Under the pieces are notes generated by a model, which was not told the DNA's origin, searched no databases, and worked only from the letters and a program-made list of their open reading frames with translations. Source: CAVZBW01 sp963773635 (lineage in GTDB: Bacteria > Actinomycetota > Acidimicrobiia > Acidimicrobiales > RAAP-2). Taken from it: a DNA stretch of 64,000 nucleotides. The stretch is taken from NCBI GenBank assembly GCA_963773635.1, contig CAVZBW010000002.1, forward strand, positions 124,001-188,000, in the 5' to 3' direction. Shown piece by piece: positions 52,244 to 60,308 of the stretch (positions within the stretch are counted from its first letter, which is position 1; every line of letters begins with the position of its first letter). A program made the translations under genes and the position numbers.

Positions 52244-53854
52244 GTGGCGTCGCGCACCGCCATGGTCACGCGGTCCGCCGTCGTCGCGACCGCCCTGATC
52301 GCGCTCATCTGGGCCCTGGCTCCGTGGGGGACGGGCACGTCCGCGGCTGCGGACGGGGCACACTCCTCGCTCGGAGTGACCTCCGAGATCACCGTGGGTG
52401 ACTCCGGCCGACCAGTCGACACCCTGCCGGCGGCAACGGGCCTGCCCGGAGGCTCGTGGGAGGGCTTCGGGATCAACTGGAACGGCGTGCCCTACGACGC
52501 CTCGAACGGAACGCCGAGTAGCCAACTCCACCGATTGGGGAACCCCGCCCTGTGGCACGTCCTGCGGTGGCGGGACGATCCCCAACAGCTACAGGTGGAC
52601 GAGCAGCGATTGGTCACCCTCCACCCCGCCTTCGTCCGCATGAGCTGGTCGTTCAACTGGTTCGCGCCGACGTACCAAGCGGGCGACTACCAGTGGAACT
52701 CCGCGGCGATGCAGGACCGGTATCGGGACCTGGCCTTCCTCCAGGCGCAAGGGATCCCCGTCGTCGCCGGTATGTTCCGCCCCCTGCGCAACACGGTTGC
52801 CTACGGCTCGGCGGAGTGGGCGACCTTGGAGGCCGACCTCGTCTCGCACCTCGTCAAGACCATGGGGTTCACCAACATCAAGCTGTGGATCGGCGAGAAC
52901 GAGCCCAATATCACCGGGTGCGGACGAAACTCCTGTGAGACCGATTACGCCTCCTGGCTCCGCGCCACCGAGAGCCTGCATGCGACCTTCGAAAGAGCCG
53001 GCCTGCTGAGCTACGTCCAGCTCGCAGGTCCCACGGTCTCAGCCTCGTTCCCCTGGACGTCTTGGACCTCGGCGAGCGGCACCGTTCGCAATTGGGCCGC
53101 GGCCCTCTCCAGCAACCCGGGTGCCCGGTCTCTCGGGGTGGTCGACTGGCACGAGTACCTCCTCCCGCTCGGTCCCGACCACGCGCTGACGGGCGACGCC
53201 GCGCTGCAGACGGTCCTGCGGACGCCGGTGGAACAGGCGACGGCAAGGATCGTGAGAGACATCCATGCCGGCCCCTACGGGGCTGGCTTGCCGACCCTCG
53301 TCTCCGAGTTCGGGTTCCAGGGCATCGACGGCAGCCGGCATGATGGCGTGCCGACGTACACCTTCAGCCTCGCCATGCTGAACTACGGGATGGACATCGC
53401 CCGGGCCGGGGTCGGCGGCGCCGCGGTCTGGCAGCTCGACACCGACCTGGTGGGTCTCGCCATCGCCGGGGACGGGCTCTGGAGCCCCAAGGCTCCCTAT
53501 CGCCCCTACTATCTCTTTGGCGCCATGACGATGCTCTATCACGCCCTGCCGGCCGGGTCGGTCATCGAGCCGGTGAGCGAATCGGGTGCCTCGGGCCTCA
53601 ACGTCCTCGCCGCCCACACCCCCCTCGCAGGTGGTGCGGGGTGGTCGGTCCTGATCCTCAACAACACGTCGACGACCCACTGGATACGGCTCGGTGGTCT
53701 GACGGGAGCAAAGCAGCTCTCCCAGTACGACTTCAGCGCAACCCACCAGAGCATCCCCTCGGCCGGTGGGTACGCCGACTTCTCCCTCACCGCCCGGCAG
53801 GGGGGCGTGACGACCGAGGTGGCGCCGGAGAGCGCCACGCTGCTCGCGGGGTAG
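52244..53854 (+). CDS. Secreted TIM-barrel glycoside hydrolase (clan GH-A)
   Basis: The 536-aa protein has a signal peptide (VVATALIALIWALAPW, then AAADG). The barrel has PAFVRMSWSFNWFAP, the acid/base Glu in LWIGENEPNITGC and the nucleophile Glu in PTLVSEFGFQG. This NEP/SEFG spacing is that of GH-A enzymes such as GH39 or GH5, but the exact family is open. A beta domain closes the C-terminus. It would act outside the cell on a polysaccharide. It is followed at once by a DUF2127 gene. Confidence 0.8.
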   Translation: MASRTAMVTRSAVVATALIALIWALAPWGTGTSAAADGAHSSLGVTSEITVGDSGRPVDTLPAATGLPGGSWEGFGINWNGVPYDASNGTPSSQLHRLGNPALWHVLRWRDDPQQLQVDEQRLVTLHPAFVRMSWSFNWFAPTYQAGDYQWNSAAMQDRYRDLAFLQAQGIPVVAGMFRPLRNTVAYGSAEWATLEADLVSHLVKTMGFTNIKLWIGENEPNITGCGRNSCETDYASWLRATESLHATFERAGLLSYVQLAGPTVSASFPWTSWTSASGTVRNWAAALSSNPGARSLGVVDWHEYLLPLGPDHALTGDAALQTVLRTPVEQATARIVRDIHAGPYGAGLPTLVSEFGFQGIDGSRHDGVPTYTFSLAMLNYGMDIARAGVGGAAVWQLDTDLVGLAIAGDGLWSPKAPYRPYYLFGAMTMLYHALPAGSVIEPVSESGASGLNVLAAHTPLAGGAGWSVLILNNTSTTHWIRLGGLTGAKQLSQYDFSATHQSIPSAGGYADFSLTARQGGVTTEVAPESATLLAG

Positions 53855-53856
53855 AG

Positions 53857-54747
53857 ATGGCGGTCCGGCAGGAGTCGGCGTCGACCGGACTCGCGGCCAG
53901 CCGTCCCTGGAGGAGACGTCCGGACCGCGTCCGGCGATCGCACCAGCGTTACGAGCAGCTCACCTGCGCGTGGAGGGGTCATGTCCTGGTCGGCACCGAC
54001 GCCGCGGTCGTACGACCTCAAGATGCCCTCGTCGCGAGGTGCCTCGGGGGCCTGCGCTGGTACCGATGCCTGCGTTGCGATGCGTGGTTCCCCCAGGAGC
54101 CGCCGAGCTCGCCGGCGCGCCCCACGGTGCCCGAGCGCGACGAGATCCAGCTGCCGGAGCGCGGCATCTATCTCCGGGACAAGTACGTGCTGCGCCTGAT
54201 CGCCGTGGAGCGGGGCCTGCACGTCTTCTTCTACGGTCTGGTCGCGCTCCTCCTCTTCATCATCGGACGGCACCATTCCACGTTCCGGCACGACTACCAG
54301 GCGATCATGAACGACCTGTCGGGAGGCGACCCGGCTTCGGTGCAGGTCCGTGGGCTCCTCGGCCACCTCAAGAGCTTCTTCAGCTACTCGCCCGCACATG
54401 TCTACGTCCTGGCGGGCGCCGTCGCCCTACTCGCCGCGCTCGAGGCCGTCGAGATGGTGGGCCTGTGGCGGGCCAGGCGTTGGGCGGAGTACCTCACGTT
54501 CGTCGCGACGACGCTGTTCATCCCCTTCGAGATCTACGAGCTCGCCTCGGCCGTCAGCGCCTTCAAGGTCGTCGTCCTCGTGATCAACTTGGCGGTCGTC
54601 TCGTACCTGCTCTTCGCGAAGCGGCTCTTTGGGCTGCGCGGCGGCGGCAAGAGAGAGCGGGCGCGACACGAGCAGGACGGCGGCTGGGGGCTCATCCAAG
54701 CGATGACGCCGCCAACGCCCGCGTTAGCGGGAGATGGGGACGAGTGA
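53857..54747 (+). CDS. DUF2127 family membrane protein
   Basis: The 296-aa protein has a soluble N-terminus with a zinc-ribbon-like pair of Cys (RYEQLTCAWRGHVL, WYRCLRCDAWF) and four spans in a DUF2127 domain (HVFFYGLVALLLFIIG, AHVYVLAGAVALLAALEAVE, YLTFVATTLFIPFEIYEL, VVVLVINLAVVSYLLF). The family's role is unknown. ATG 53857 is 2 bp after the glycoside hydrolase stop. The 3' end overlaps that of the convergent gene by 24 bp. Confidence 0.82.
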   Translation: MAVRQESASTGLAASRPWRRRPDRVRRSHQRYEQLTCAWRGHVLVGTDAAVVRPQDALVARCLGGLRWYRCLRCDAWFPQEPPSSPARPTVPERDEIQLPERGIYLRDKYVLRLIAVERGLHVFFYGLVALLLFIIGRHHSTFRHDYQAIMNDLSGGDPASVQVRGLLGHLKSFFSYSPAHVYVLAGAVALLAALEAVEMVGLWRARRWAEYLTFVATTLFIPFEIYELASAVSAFKVVVLVINLAVVSYLLFAKRLFGLRGGGKRERARHEQDGGWGLIQAMTPPTPALAGDGDE

Positions 54748-55581
54748 GTCGAGCCGCCACGACCCCGACTCCGTGTACGTCACCTTCCCGATAGGCGAAT
54801 CTGTCACCAGGCGGTAGTTCCTCGAGGCCTCGAGCGGCAGGCCGGTGGTGGCCGCGAACCACCAGGACTCCTCGAGCCGGCCATTCTGCGCTCCCCTGAT
54901 CGTTTGGGTGCGGGTGAGGTGCACCGCCTGGACGGGCGATCCCCCGATCTCGACGGTCCCCATCCCGACGATGACCACCGGACCGGAGGAGGTGCTCTTC
55001 CCCGAGACCGCGGTGTTGGTCCCGACGCAGCGAAAGGCGAACCGCTCGCCGGGCCGCGGCGAGGACACGACGATGGGGCTCGGTGGGCTGCACGTGAACC
55101 GGGCGAGATTGGTGACGGAGGTCAGCCCGAAGTCCCAGGAGACGAAATTGCGTTGGCCCGTGAGCAGCAATCGATCGGTGTCCGGGCAGAAGGAGTACTC
55201 GTGCCAATGGGCGGTGTTGTAGTCGATCCGCCACAGCCAACAGCCGTGCGCCGCGTAGGACACCGTGACCGGCATGACCGCGCTGTCGCTCTGCGAATTG
55301 GGCGGGCTGCTGATCCGCTCGGTGCCGGAGCCCGATGCCCGGTAGACGCCGGCCTCCGGCAGGGCGAAGCCCTCCGCTGTCGGCCTGGAGGTGGAGGTCT
55401 GCTGGAATTGCTCGGCGGCGGCGCCCAGCGACTTGGCCCCCGGGTGCCCGCGCAGCAGGTAGCTGCCCACGAGTATGGCCAAGACCACCACCACGACCGC
55501 CAACACGGCCAGGAGCGCGTTGCGCACCCGATGATGGCGCCGCGCCGGTTGTGTCGAGCCGCCGACATCCCCCTGTCGCAT
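54724..55581 (-). CDS. Membrane-anchored exported protein, function unknown
   Basis: The 285-aa product starts MRQGDVGGSTQ, then has a basic segment and one span (NALLAVLAVVVVVLAILVGSY). The exported part of about 240 residues is beta-rich with paired Cys (AHGCWLWRIDY, YSFCPDTDRLLL, ARFTCSPPS, FAFRCVGTN), probably forming disulfides. Its last strands (GKVTYTESGSWRLDSL) recall lipoprotein-like LolA/outer-face domains, but I do not assign a family. ATG 55581 is chosen because the 55737 frame runs through a region with no signal. Confidence 0.65.
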   Translation of the reverse strand: MRQGDVGGSTQPARRHHRVRNALLAVLAVVVVVLAILVGSYLLRGHPGAKSLGAAAEQFQQTSTSRPTAEGFALPEAGVYRASGSGTERISSPPNSQSDSAVMPVTVSYAAHGCWLWRIDYNTAHWHEYSFCPDTDRLLLTGQRNFVSWDFGLTSVTNLARFTCSPPSPIVVSSPRPGERFAFRCVGTNTAVSGKSTSSGPVVIVGMGTVEIGGSPVQAVHLTRTQTIRGAQNGRLEESWWFAATTGLPLEASRNYRLVTDSPIGKVTYTESGSWRLDSLVPISR

Positions 55582-55749
55582 CGAAGTCCCCACCGCGCAC
55601 CTTGCATCCCCACCGGGGTCATGGCCTGCACCCCGTGACTCCTCAAGTATCTGGAAGAGCACGCAGCGAAAAATAGGGAAGAACGTCCCGTCTGCCCGCC
55701 CGCCGTCGAGCGAGACCTGCCGCCCGACCGGGCGCATCCCGGCGTTGGC

Positions 55750-56469
55750 TCAGGTCGTGGCGGACTCGACGAGCCATTGGAACAGCCGGCGCTGGGCGTC
55801 GTCGTGCTGCATGCTCTCGGGATGCCACTGCACGCCGAGGATCGGTCGCTTGCGGTGCTCCACTCCCTCGACCAGCCCGTCCGGCGACCATGCAACCGGG
55901 CGGAGGACCGAGGCGAGGCGGGAGATGCCCTGATGGTGGACCGTGTTCACCTCGATCGAGCCGCTACCCAGGATTCCCCGGAGCTCGCTGCCCTCGGCCA
56001 CCTCGACCTTGTGGACCGGCTCGCTGCGGGGTCCGGGCACGAGATGGGGCTGGCTCGTGACGTCGGGGAGATGCTGGACCAGCGTGCCCCCAAAGGCGAC
56101 GTTGAGCACCTGGCAGCCCCGGCAGATGCCCAGCACCGGCGCGCCCCGCTCGGCGGCAAACTGCGTCAGGGACAGCTCGACTTCGTCGCGCTCGACGTCG
56201 ACCGAAGCGGTCTCGGGAGCGGCCGGCTGGCCGTAGCGCCCCGGGTCCACGTCGCCCCCGCCGGTGAGCAGGAGGCCGTCGAGGCCTCGCCACACGTCGG
56301 CGGCCTCGAGGTGCGCCAAGGAGGGGATGAGGCGGGGCACCCCGCCTGCGGCCGCCACCGCCGCCGAATACTCGCGCTGGATGGCGTCGGCCCGGCGATC
56401 ACCCAATTGCACGGGAGCCGTGGTCACGCCGATACAGGGCCGTCCTCGCCGAGGTGGTGGGGCCCGCAC
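55750..56469 (-). CDS. PuuD-type gamma-glutamyl hydrolase (class I amidotransferase fold)
   Basis: The 239-aa protein of the gamma-glutamyl-GABA hydrolase family has the catalytic Cys in VLGICRGCQVLNVAFGGT and the His in VQWHPESMQHDD. GLLLTGGGDVDPGRY and NTVHHQGISRL are family traits. It cleaves gamma-glutamyl amides. GTG 56469 is 7 bp after the S9 peptidase stop. As the last gene of the ligase operon it may recycle or trim the product of the upstream ligases; that is inference. Confidence 0.85.
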   Translation of the reverse strand: MRAPPPRRGRPCIGVTTAPVQLGDRRADAIQREYSAAVAAAGGVPRLIPSLAHLEAADVWRGLDGLLLTGGGDVDPGRYGQPAAPETASVDVERDEVELSLTQFAAERGAPVLGICRGCQVLNVAFGGTLVQHLPDVTSQPHLVPGPRSEPVHKVEVAEGSELRGILGSGSIEVNTVHHQGISRLASVLRPVAWSPDGLVEGVEHRKRPILGVQWHPESMQHDDAQRRLFQWLVESATT

Positions 56470-56476
56470 GCGCTCG

Positions 56477-58501
56477 TTACCTCGATGGCCCGGCTCGCAG
56501 GGAGCCCCGCGGCGTGTCGCGGTGCGCCGACGAGGAGGTCTGCTCCAGCGCCGGCTCGAGGACCCGATCCAAGAACGCGGTCTCGACCTCCAGGAGCCGG
56601 GTGCGGGACGACGCCCGTCGGTACTCGTGCCCTTCCCCCGGGAGCTCGAGGTATTCGACCGGGCGGTCCAAGGTCCGCAGGGCCGAGACGAGCTGCCGGG
56701 ACTCGTTGAGCGGGACGTTGCTGTCGAGCTCGCCGTGCACGACGAGCAAGGGAGCCTCGAGGTCCACGACGTGGTGGAGTGGTGAGAGGCTGGCGAGCAT
56801 CCCTGCATCCTTGCCCGGATCGCCGTACTTGGTCACGGCCGCCCTGGCGATCCAGGGCTCGGTGTCCCGATAGAAGGTCAACAGATCGGACATGCCGCAG
56901 ATGTCGACGCCGGCGACGAAGCGCTCCGGGTGGCGGGTCAACGCCATGAGCGCGGCGTATCCACCGTAGGAACGTCCCGCGACCGCGATGCGGTCCCGCT
57001 CCGCAAGGCCCTGCTCGACCAGGTACTCGGCACAGCGCTCGACGTCGTCGATCGCATCGAGGCGGCCGTAGCGATCGTCGGCGTGGACGAAGGTTCGGCC
57101 GTAGCCCGAAGAACCACGGATGTTCGGCGCGAAGACGACCAGCCCGGCGGCAGCCAGGACCTGGTGGTGGGGCTCGAACCCGGGACGCTCCTGAGCCTCG
57201 GGGCCACCGTGCAAGTAGACCACCGCGCCGCGCCGATCGTCATCGGCCTCTCGCTGGCCCCGAGCACCGGAGAGCCTTGCGGCTGACCCGAGGTTCGACG
57301 CGGGGCGGTAGAGCCAGCCGCTGATCTCGAGGCCGTCGTGCGAGACGAAGCTCCGCAGCGTCGGGTCGGTCAGATCCGGCTCCTCGATGCTCGGCTCGGT
57401 CAGGGGGGTCCAGTCCCCGCTGGTCGTGCCGAGCTGCCAGAGCTGGCGGGGTCGGCTCGGGCTCTCCACCGAGAGCACGGCCCTGCTTCCGTCACGACTC
57501 AGGACCCCGCCGGCCACGACCGTGCCGGGCAGGTCGTCGAACCGCCGGAGCTCGTTGCGGGTGACGTCGAGCACCTCGACTTCGCTGTAGCCGCCGGCAT
57601 TCCATACGAGGAGGACGAATCGCCCATCGCTGTCGGCGTCGATCAGCTCGAGCTCGCCATCTCGTCGACGGGCCAAGGCGCCCACCTCCCCCCGACGCCC
57701 GTCGACCCGGAGGGGTACCCCCACCAGCCCGCGGCGCGCCAGCCCGGCGTCGGTCACGAGGTAGGCCACCATGGCCCCGTCCTCGCCCCGGCCGATCGGG
57801 TCGGGCCGCAGCACGCCCGCGGCGGTGGCACCCGCGCTCGGGAACGGCAACAGGGATTCGGCTCGCCCGGAGCCCAGCTCCACCAGGAGGCACCGCTCCG
57901 CGCCGCGACTGCCGTCGCGCACGAGGGCGAAACGCTCGTCCTCGGAGATATCGAGGACCTGCAGCAACGGACCCGACGCCAACGGGTGGTGTATCCCGGT
58001 GTCGGGATCGACCAGCACGGAGCGGTTGCCCGACCCGGGCGAACCGTCGCACAGCGTGACCACGAGGCGGTGTCCCCGCCGGCTCCACGGACCGAGCATG
58101 GCGTGCTCGGGCACTCCGGCCACCCGCCGAGCCGCGGATCCATCCGGCCTTACGACCCAAACCTCGGTACGCACCCCGCCACCGGTGGCCACCGAGCACG
58201 CGAGCCACCGGCCGTCCGGCGACCAGTGCACCGCGAGCACCGGATCGTCACAGAAGGAGATGCGTCGGGGACTCGAGCCTTGGAGGGTGCCCTGGGCCCA
58301 CAGCTCGGGCACGCCGTTGCGATCGCACACGTAGGCGAGGTCGTGGCCATGGGCCGTGAGGGTCGGCGACCAGCAGCTCCAGGCCCCGGCGAGCCTTTGG
58401 ATCAGTCCGTCGAGCGTGTCCGAGCCCCTCCCCCGCCCCTTGGCCGCGTCACCCGCGGACGCGTCGAAATCCCTCAAGGAATGCCCATCTCCTGGAGCCA
58501 C
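56477..58501 (-). CDS. S9 family prolyl-oligopeptidase-like peptidase
   Basis: The 674-aa protein has an N-terminal beta-propeller (VLAVHWSPDGRWLACSVA, LVDPDTGIHHPL) and a C-terminal alpha/beta hydrolase domain with Ser in VAGRSYGGYAALMAL, Asp in VVHGELDSNVP and His in ELPGEGHEY. It has no signal peptide. Such enzymes cut short peptides or acyl-peptides. GTG 58501 would overlap the asnB-like gene by 28 bp, so it is translationally coupled. In this operon it may process or degrade the amidated peptide. Confidence 0.87.
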   Translation of the reverse strand: MAPGDGHSLRDFDASAGDAAKGRGRGSDTLDGLIQRLAGAWSCWSPTLTAHGHDLAYVCDRNGVPELWAQGTLQGSSPRRISFCDDPVLAVHWSPDGRWLACSVATGGGVRTEVWVVRPDGSAARRVAGVPEHAMLGPWSRRGHRLVVTLCDGSPGSGNRSVLVDPDTGIHHPLASGPLLQVLDISEDERFALVRDGSRGAERCLLVELGSGRAESLLPFPSAGATAAGVLRPDPIGRGEDGAMVAYLVTDAGLARRGLVGVPLRVDGRRGEVGALARRRDGELELIDADSDGRFVLLVWNAGGYSEVEVLDVTRNELRRFDDLPGTVVAGGVLSRDGSRAVLSVESPSRPRQLWQLGTTSGDWTPLTEPSIEEPDLTDPTLRSFVSHDGLEISGWLYRPASNLGSAARLSGARGQREADDDRRGAVVYLHGGPEAQERPGFEPHHQVLAAAGLVVFAPNIRGSSGYGRTFVHADDRYGRLDAIDDVERCAEYLVEQGLAERDRIAVAGRSYGGYAALMALTRHPERFVAGVDICGMSDLLTFYRDTEPWIARAAVTKYGDPGKDAGMLASLSPLHHVVDLEAPLLVVHGELDSNVPLNESRQLVSALRTLDRPVEYLELPGEGHEYRRASSRTRLLEVETAFLDRVLEPALEQTSSSAHRDTPRGSLRAGPSR

Positions 58502-60258
58502 AGCTCGAGCAGGGCCAGCTGCCAGAGTGCGTTGGAACCGAGCGTCGTGCGTGTCTCGTTGGGCGCCGCCAGCATGCGCTCGACCGCCTCGGGGCGAAAC
58601 AACCCCCTCGAACGGGCCGCCGGGTCCAAGAGGGCGTCACGGGCGAGCTCGAGAAAGCGTCCCTCGAGCTGGCGGATCGCGGGCACCGGGAAGTAGCCCT
58701 TGGTCCGGTCGATCACCTGGTCGGGCACGATGCCACGGCTGGCGCGCTTCAAGACACCCTTACCCCCGTCGGCGAGCTTGAGCTCGGGCGGGATGCGGGC
58801 AGCCAATTCCACCACCTCGTGATCGAGGAAGGGCACCCGTGCCTCGAGTCCCCACGCCATCGTCATGTTGTCGACCCGCTTCACCGGATCATCGACCAGC
58901 ATCACGGTGGTGTCGTTGCGCAGCGCGGCGTCGACCGCGGTGTGGGCCCCGGGCCGGGAGAACTCCCGCGTGATGAGCTCGGTCGGCACGTCCTCGCCGG
59001 CCATCCAGCGCTCGCCCAGGAGGTCCGCCAGCGCGTCGAAGCGCCGGTCGAAGAAGACGGTGGCGTAGGCCTCGACCGCCTGGTCCCGCCCCACTGCGGC
59101 GAGGGGCGGGTACCAGTCGTAGCCGCCGAGCACCTCGTCCGCCCCCTGGCCGCTCTGCACCACCTTGACATCTCGCGAGACCTCCTCGGACAGAAGATAG
59201 AAGGCCACGCAGTCGTGGCTGACCATCGGCTCGCTCATCGCCCTTACCGCACCGCCGATCGCCGGCAGCAGCCGGGAGCCCTCGATCAACATGCGACGAT
59301 GCTGTGTGCCGAACTGCCGGGCCACGAGGTCCGAGTACTCGAACTCGTCCCCTTCCTCGCCGCCGGCCGCCTCGAATCCGACACTAAAGGTGCGGAGCCC
59401 CGACTGCCCGGCCTCTGCGAGGAGGGCCACCACGAGCGAAGAGTCGATCCCTCCCGAAAGGAGCACGCCCACGGGCACGTCGGCCACCATCCGCCGCTCG
59501 ACCGCCGCCCGCAGGGCGTCGATCAGGGCCTCCTGCCAGTCGATCTCGCTCCAGCCGCCGCGTTCGGGATCGCGATCGAAACTCGGGTCCCAGTAGCGGC
59601 GGTCGACATGGGAGCCGTCCGGCTCGACGAGCCGCACCGTGGCCGGAGGCAGCTTGCGGACCCCCCTCAAGATGGTCCGGGGCGGGGGGACGACCGAATG
59701 GAACGTCATGTAGCAGGCGAGCGCAGCCAGATCGATGCCGCGGTCCGTACCACCCATCTCGAGCAGGGCCGGCAGGGTCGAGGCAAAGCGCAGCCGCTCC
59801 TGCGTCTGGTCGAGATACAGCGGCTTTATCCCGAGTCGGTCCCTGGCCAGGACCACTCGGCCGGTGTCACGCTCGGCCACGGCGAAGGCGAACATCCCGT
59901 AGAACCTGCTGACGCAGTCGGTACCCCACTCCCGGAAGGCCTTGAGCACGACCTCGGTATCGGAATGAGAGAAGAACCGGTATCCGCGGTGCTCGAGGTC
60001 GCGTCGGAGGTCCTTGTAGTTGTAGATGCACCCGTTAAACACGACCGCCAGCCCGAGCTCGGGGTCGACCATGGGCTGCGAGCCGGCCAGGGACAGGTCG
60101 ATGATCGAGAGCCTCCGGTGGCCCAGGCCGATGGTCCCGGACGTCCAGACCCCGGAACCGTCGGGCCCTCGGGGCGCCATCCGCACGAGGGCACGGTCGA
60201 GCGCTCCCGCGTCGGCGGCCGCAGCGTCGAAACGCACCTCACCGGCGATGCCACACAC
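58474..60258 (-). CDS. Asparagine-synthetase-like amidotransferase (NAGGN amidotransferase type)
   Basis: The 594-aa glutamine-dependent enzyme has the Ntn glutaminase domain (catalytic Cys2 in MCGIAG, LGHRRLSIIDL) and a synthetase domain with the PPi loop SGGIDSS (268-274). RRYWDPSFDRDPERGGW, HDCVAFYLLSEEVSRDVKV, VQSGQGADEVLGGYDWYPP and DDPVKRVDNMTMAWGLEARV closely match the AsnB-like amidotransferase that makes N-acetylglutaminylglutamine amide, rather than AsnB of asparagine synthesis. It would amidate a carboxylate of a small peptide. It is 50 bp after the ligase fusion gene. Confidence 0.88.
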   Translation of the reverse strand: MCGIAGEVRFDAAAADAGALDRALVRMAPRGPDGSGVWTSGTIGLGHRRLSIIDLSLAGSQPMVDPELGLAVVFNGCIYNYKDLRRDLEHRGYRFFSHSDTEVVLKAFREWGTDCVSRFYGMFAFAVAERDTGRVVLARDRLGIKPLYLDQTQERLRFASTLPALLEMGGTDRGIDLAALACYMTFHSVVPPPRTILRGVRKLPPATVRLVEPDGSHVDRRYWDPSFDRDPERGGWSEIDWQEALIDALRAAVERRMVADVPVGVLLSGGIDSSLVVALLAEAGQSGLRTFSVGFEAAGGEEGDEFEYSDLVARQFGTQHRRMLIEGSRLLPAIGGAVRAMSEPMVSHDCVAFYLLSEEVSRDVKVVQSGQGADEVLGGYDWYPPLAAVGRDQAVEAYATVFFDRRFDALADLLGERWMAGEDVPTELITREFSRPGAHTAVDAALRNDTTVMLVDDPVKRVDNMTMAWGLEARVPFLDHEVVELAARIPPELKLADGGKGVLKRASRGIVPDQVIDRTKGYFPVPAIRQLEGRFLELARDALLDPAARSRGLFRPEAVERMLAAPNETRTTLGSNALWQLALLELWLQEMGIP

Positions 60259-60308
60259 GTTCTCTCCTCGAGTTTACGCCCAGCCGCACGGCTGGCCGGG
60301 GTCCGGGC

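Noticed and set aside
58474..60258. Plain asparagine synthetase AsnB
   Set aside because: Signature stretches around the synthetase domain and the ligase neighbour agree better with the peptide-amide amidotransferases of NAGGN pathways.
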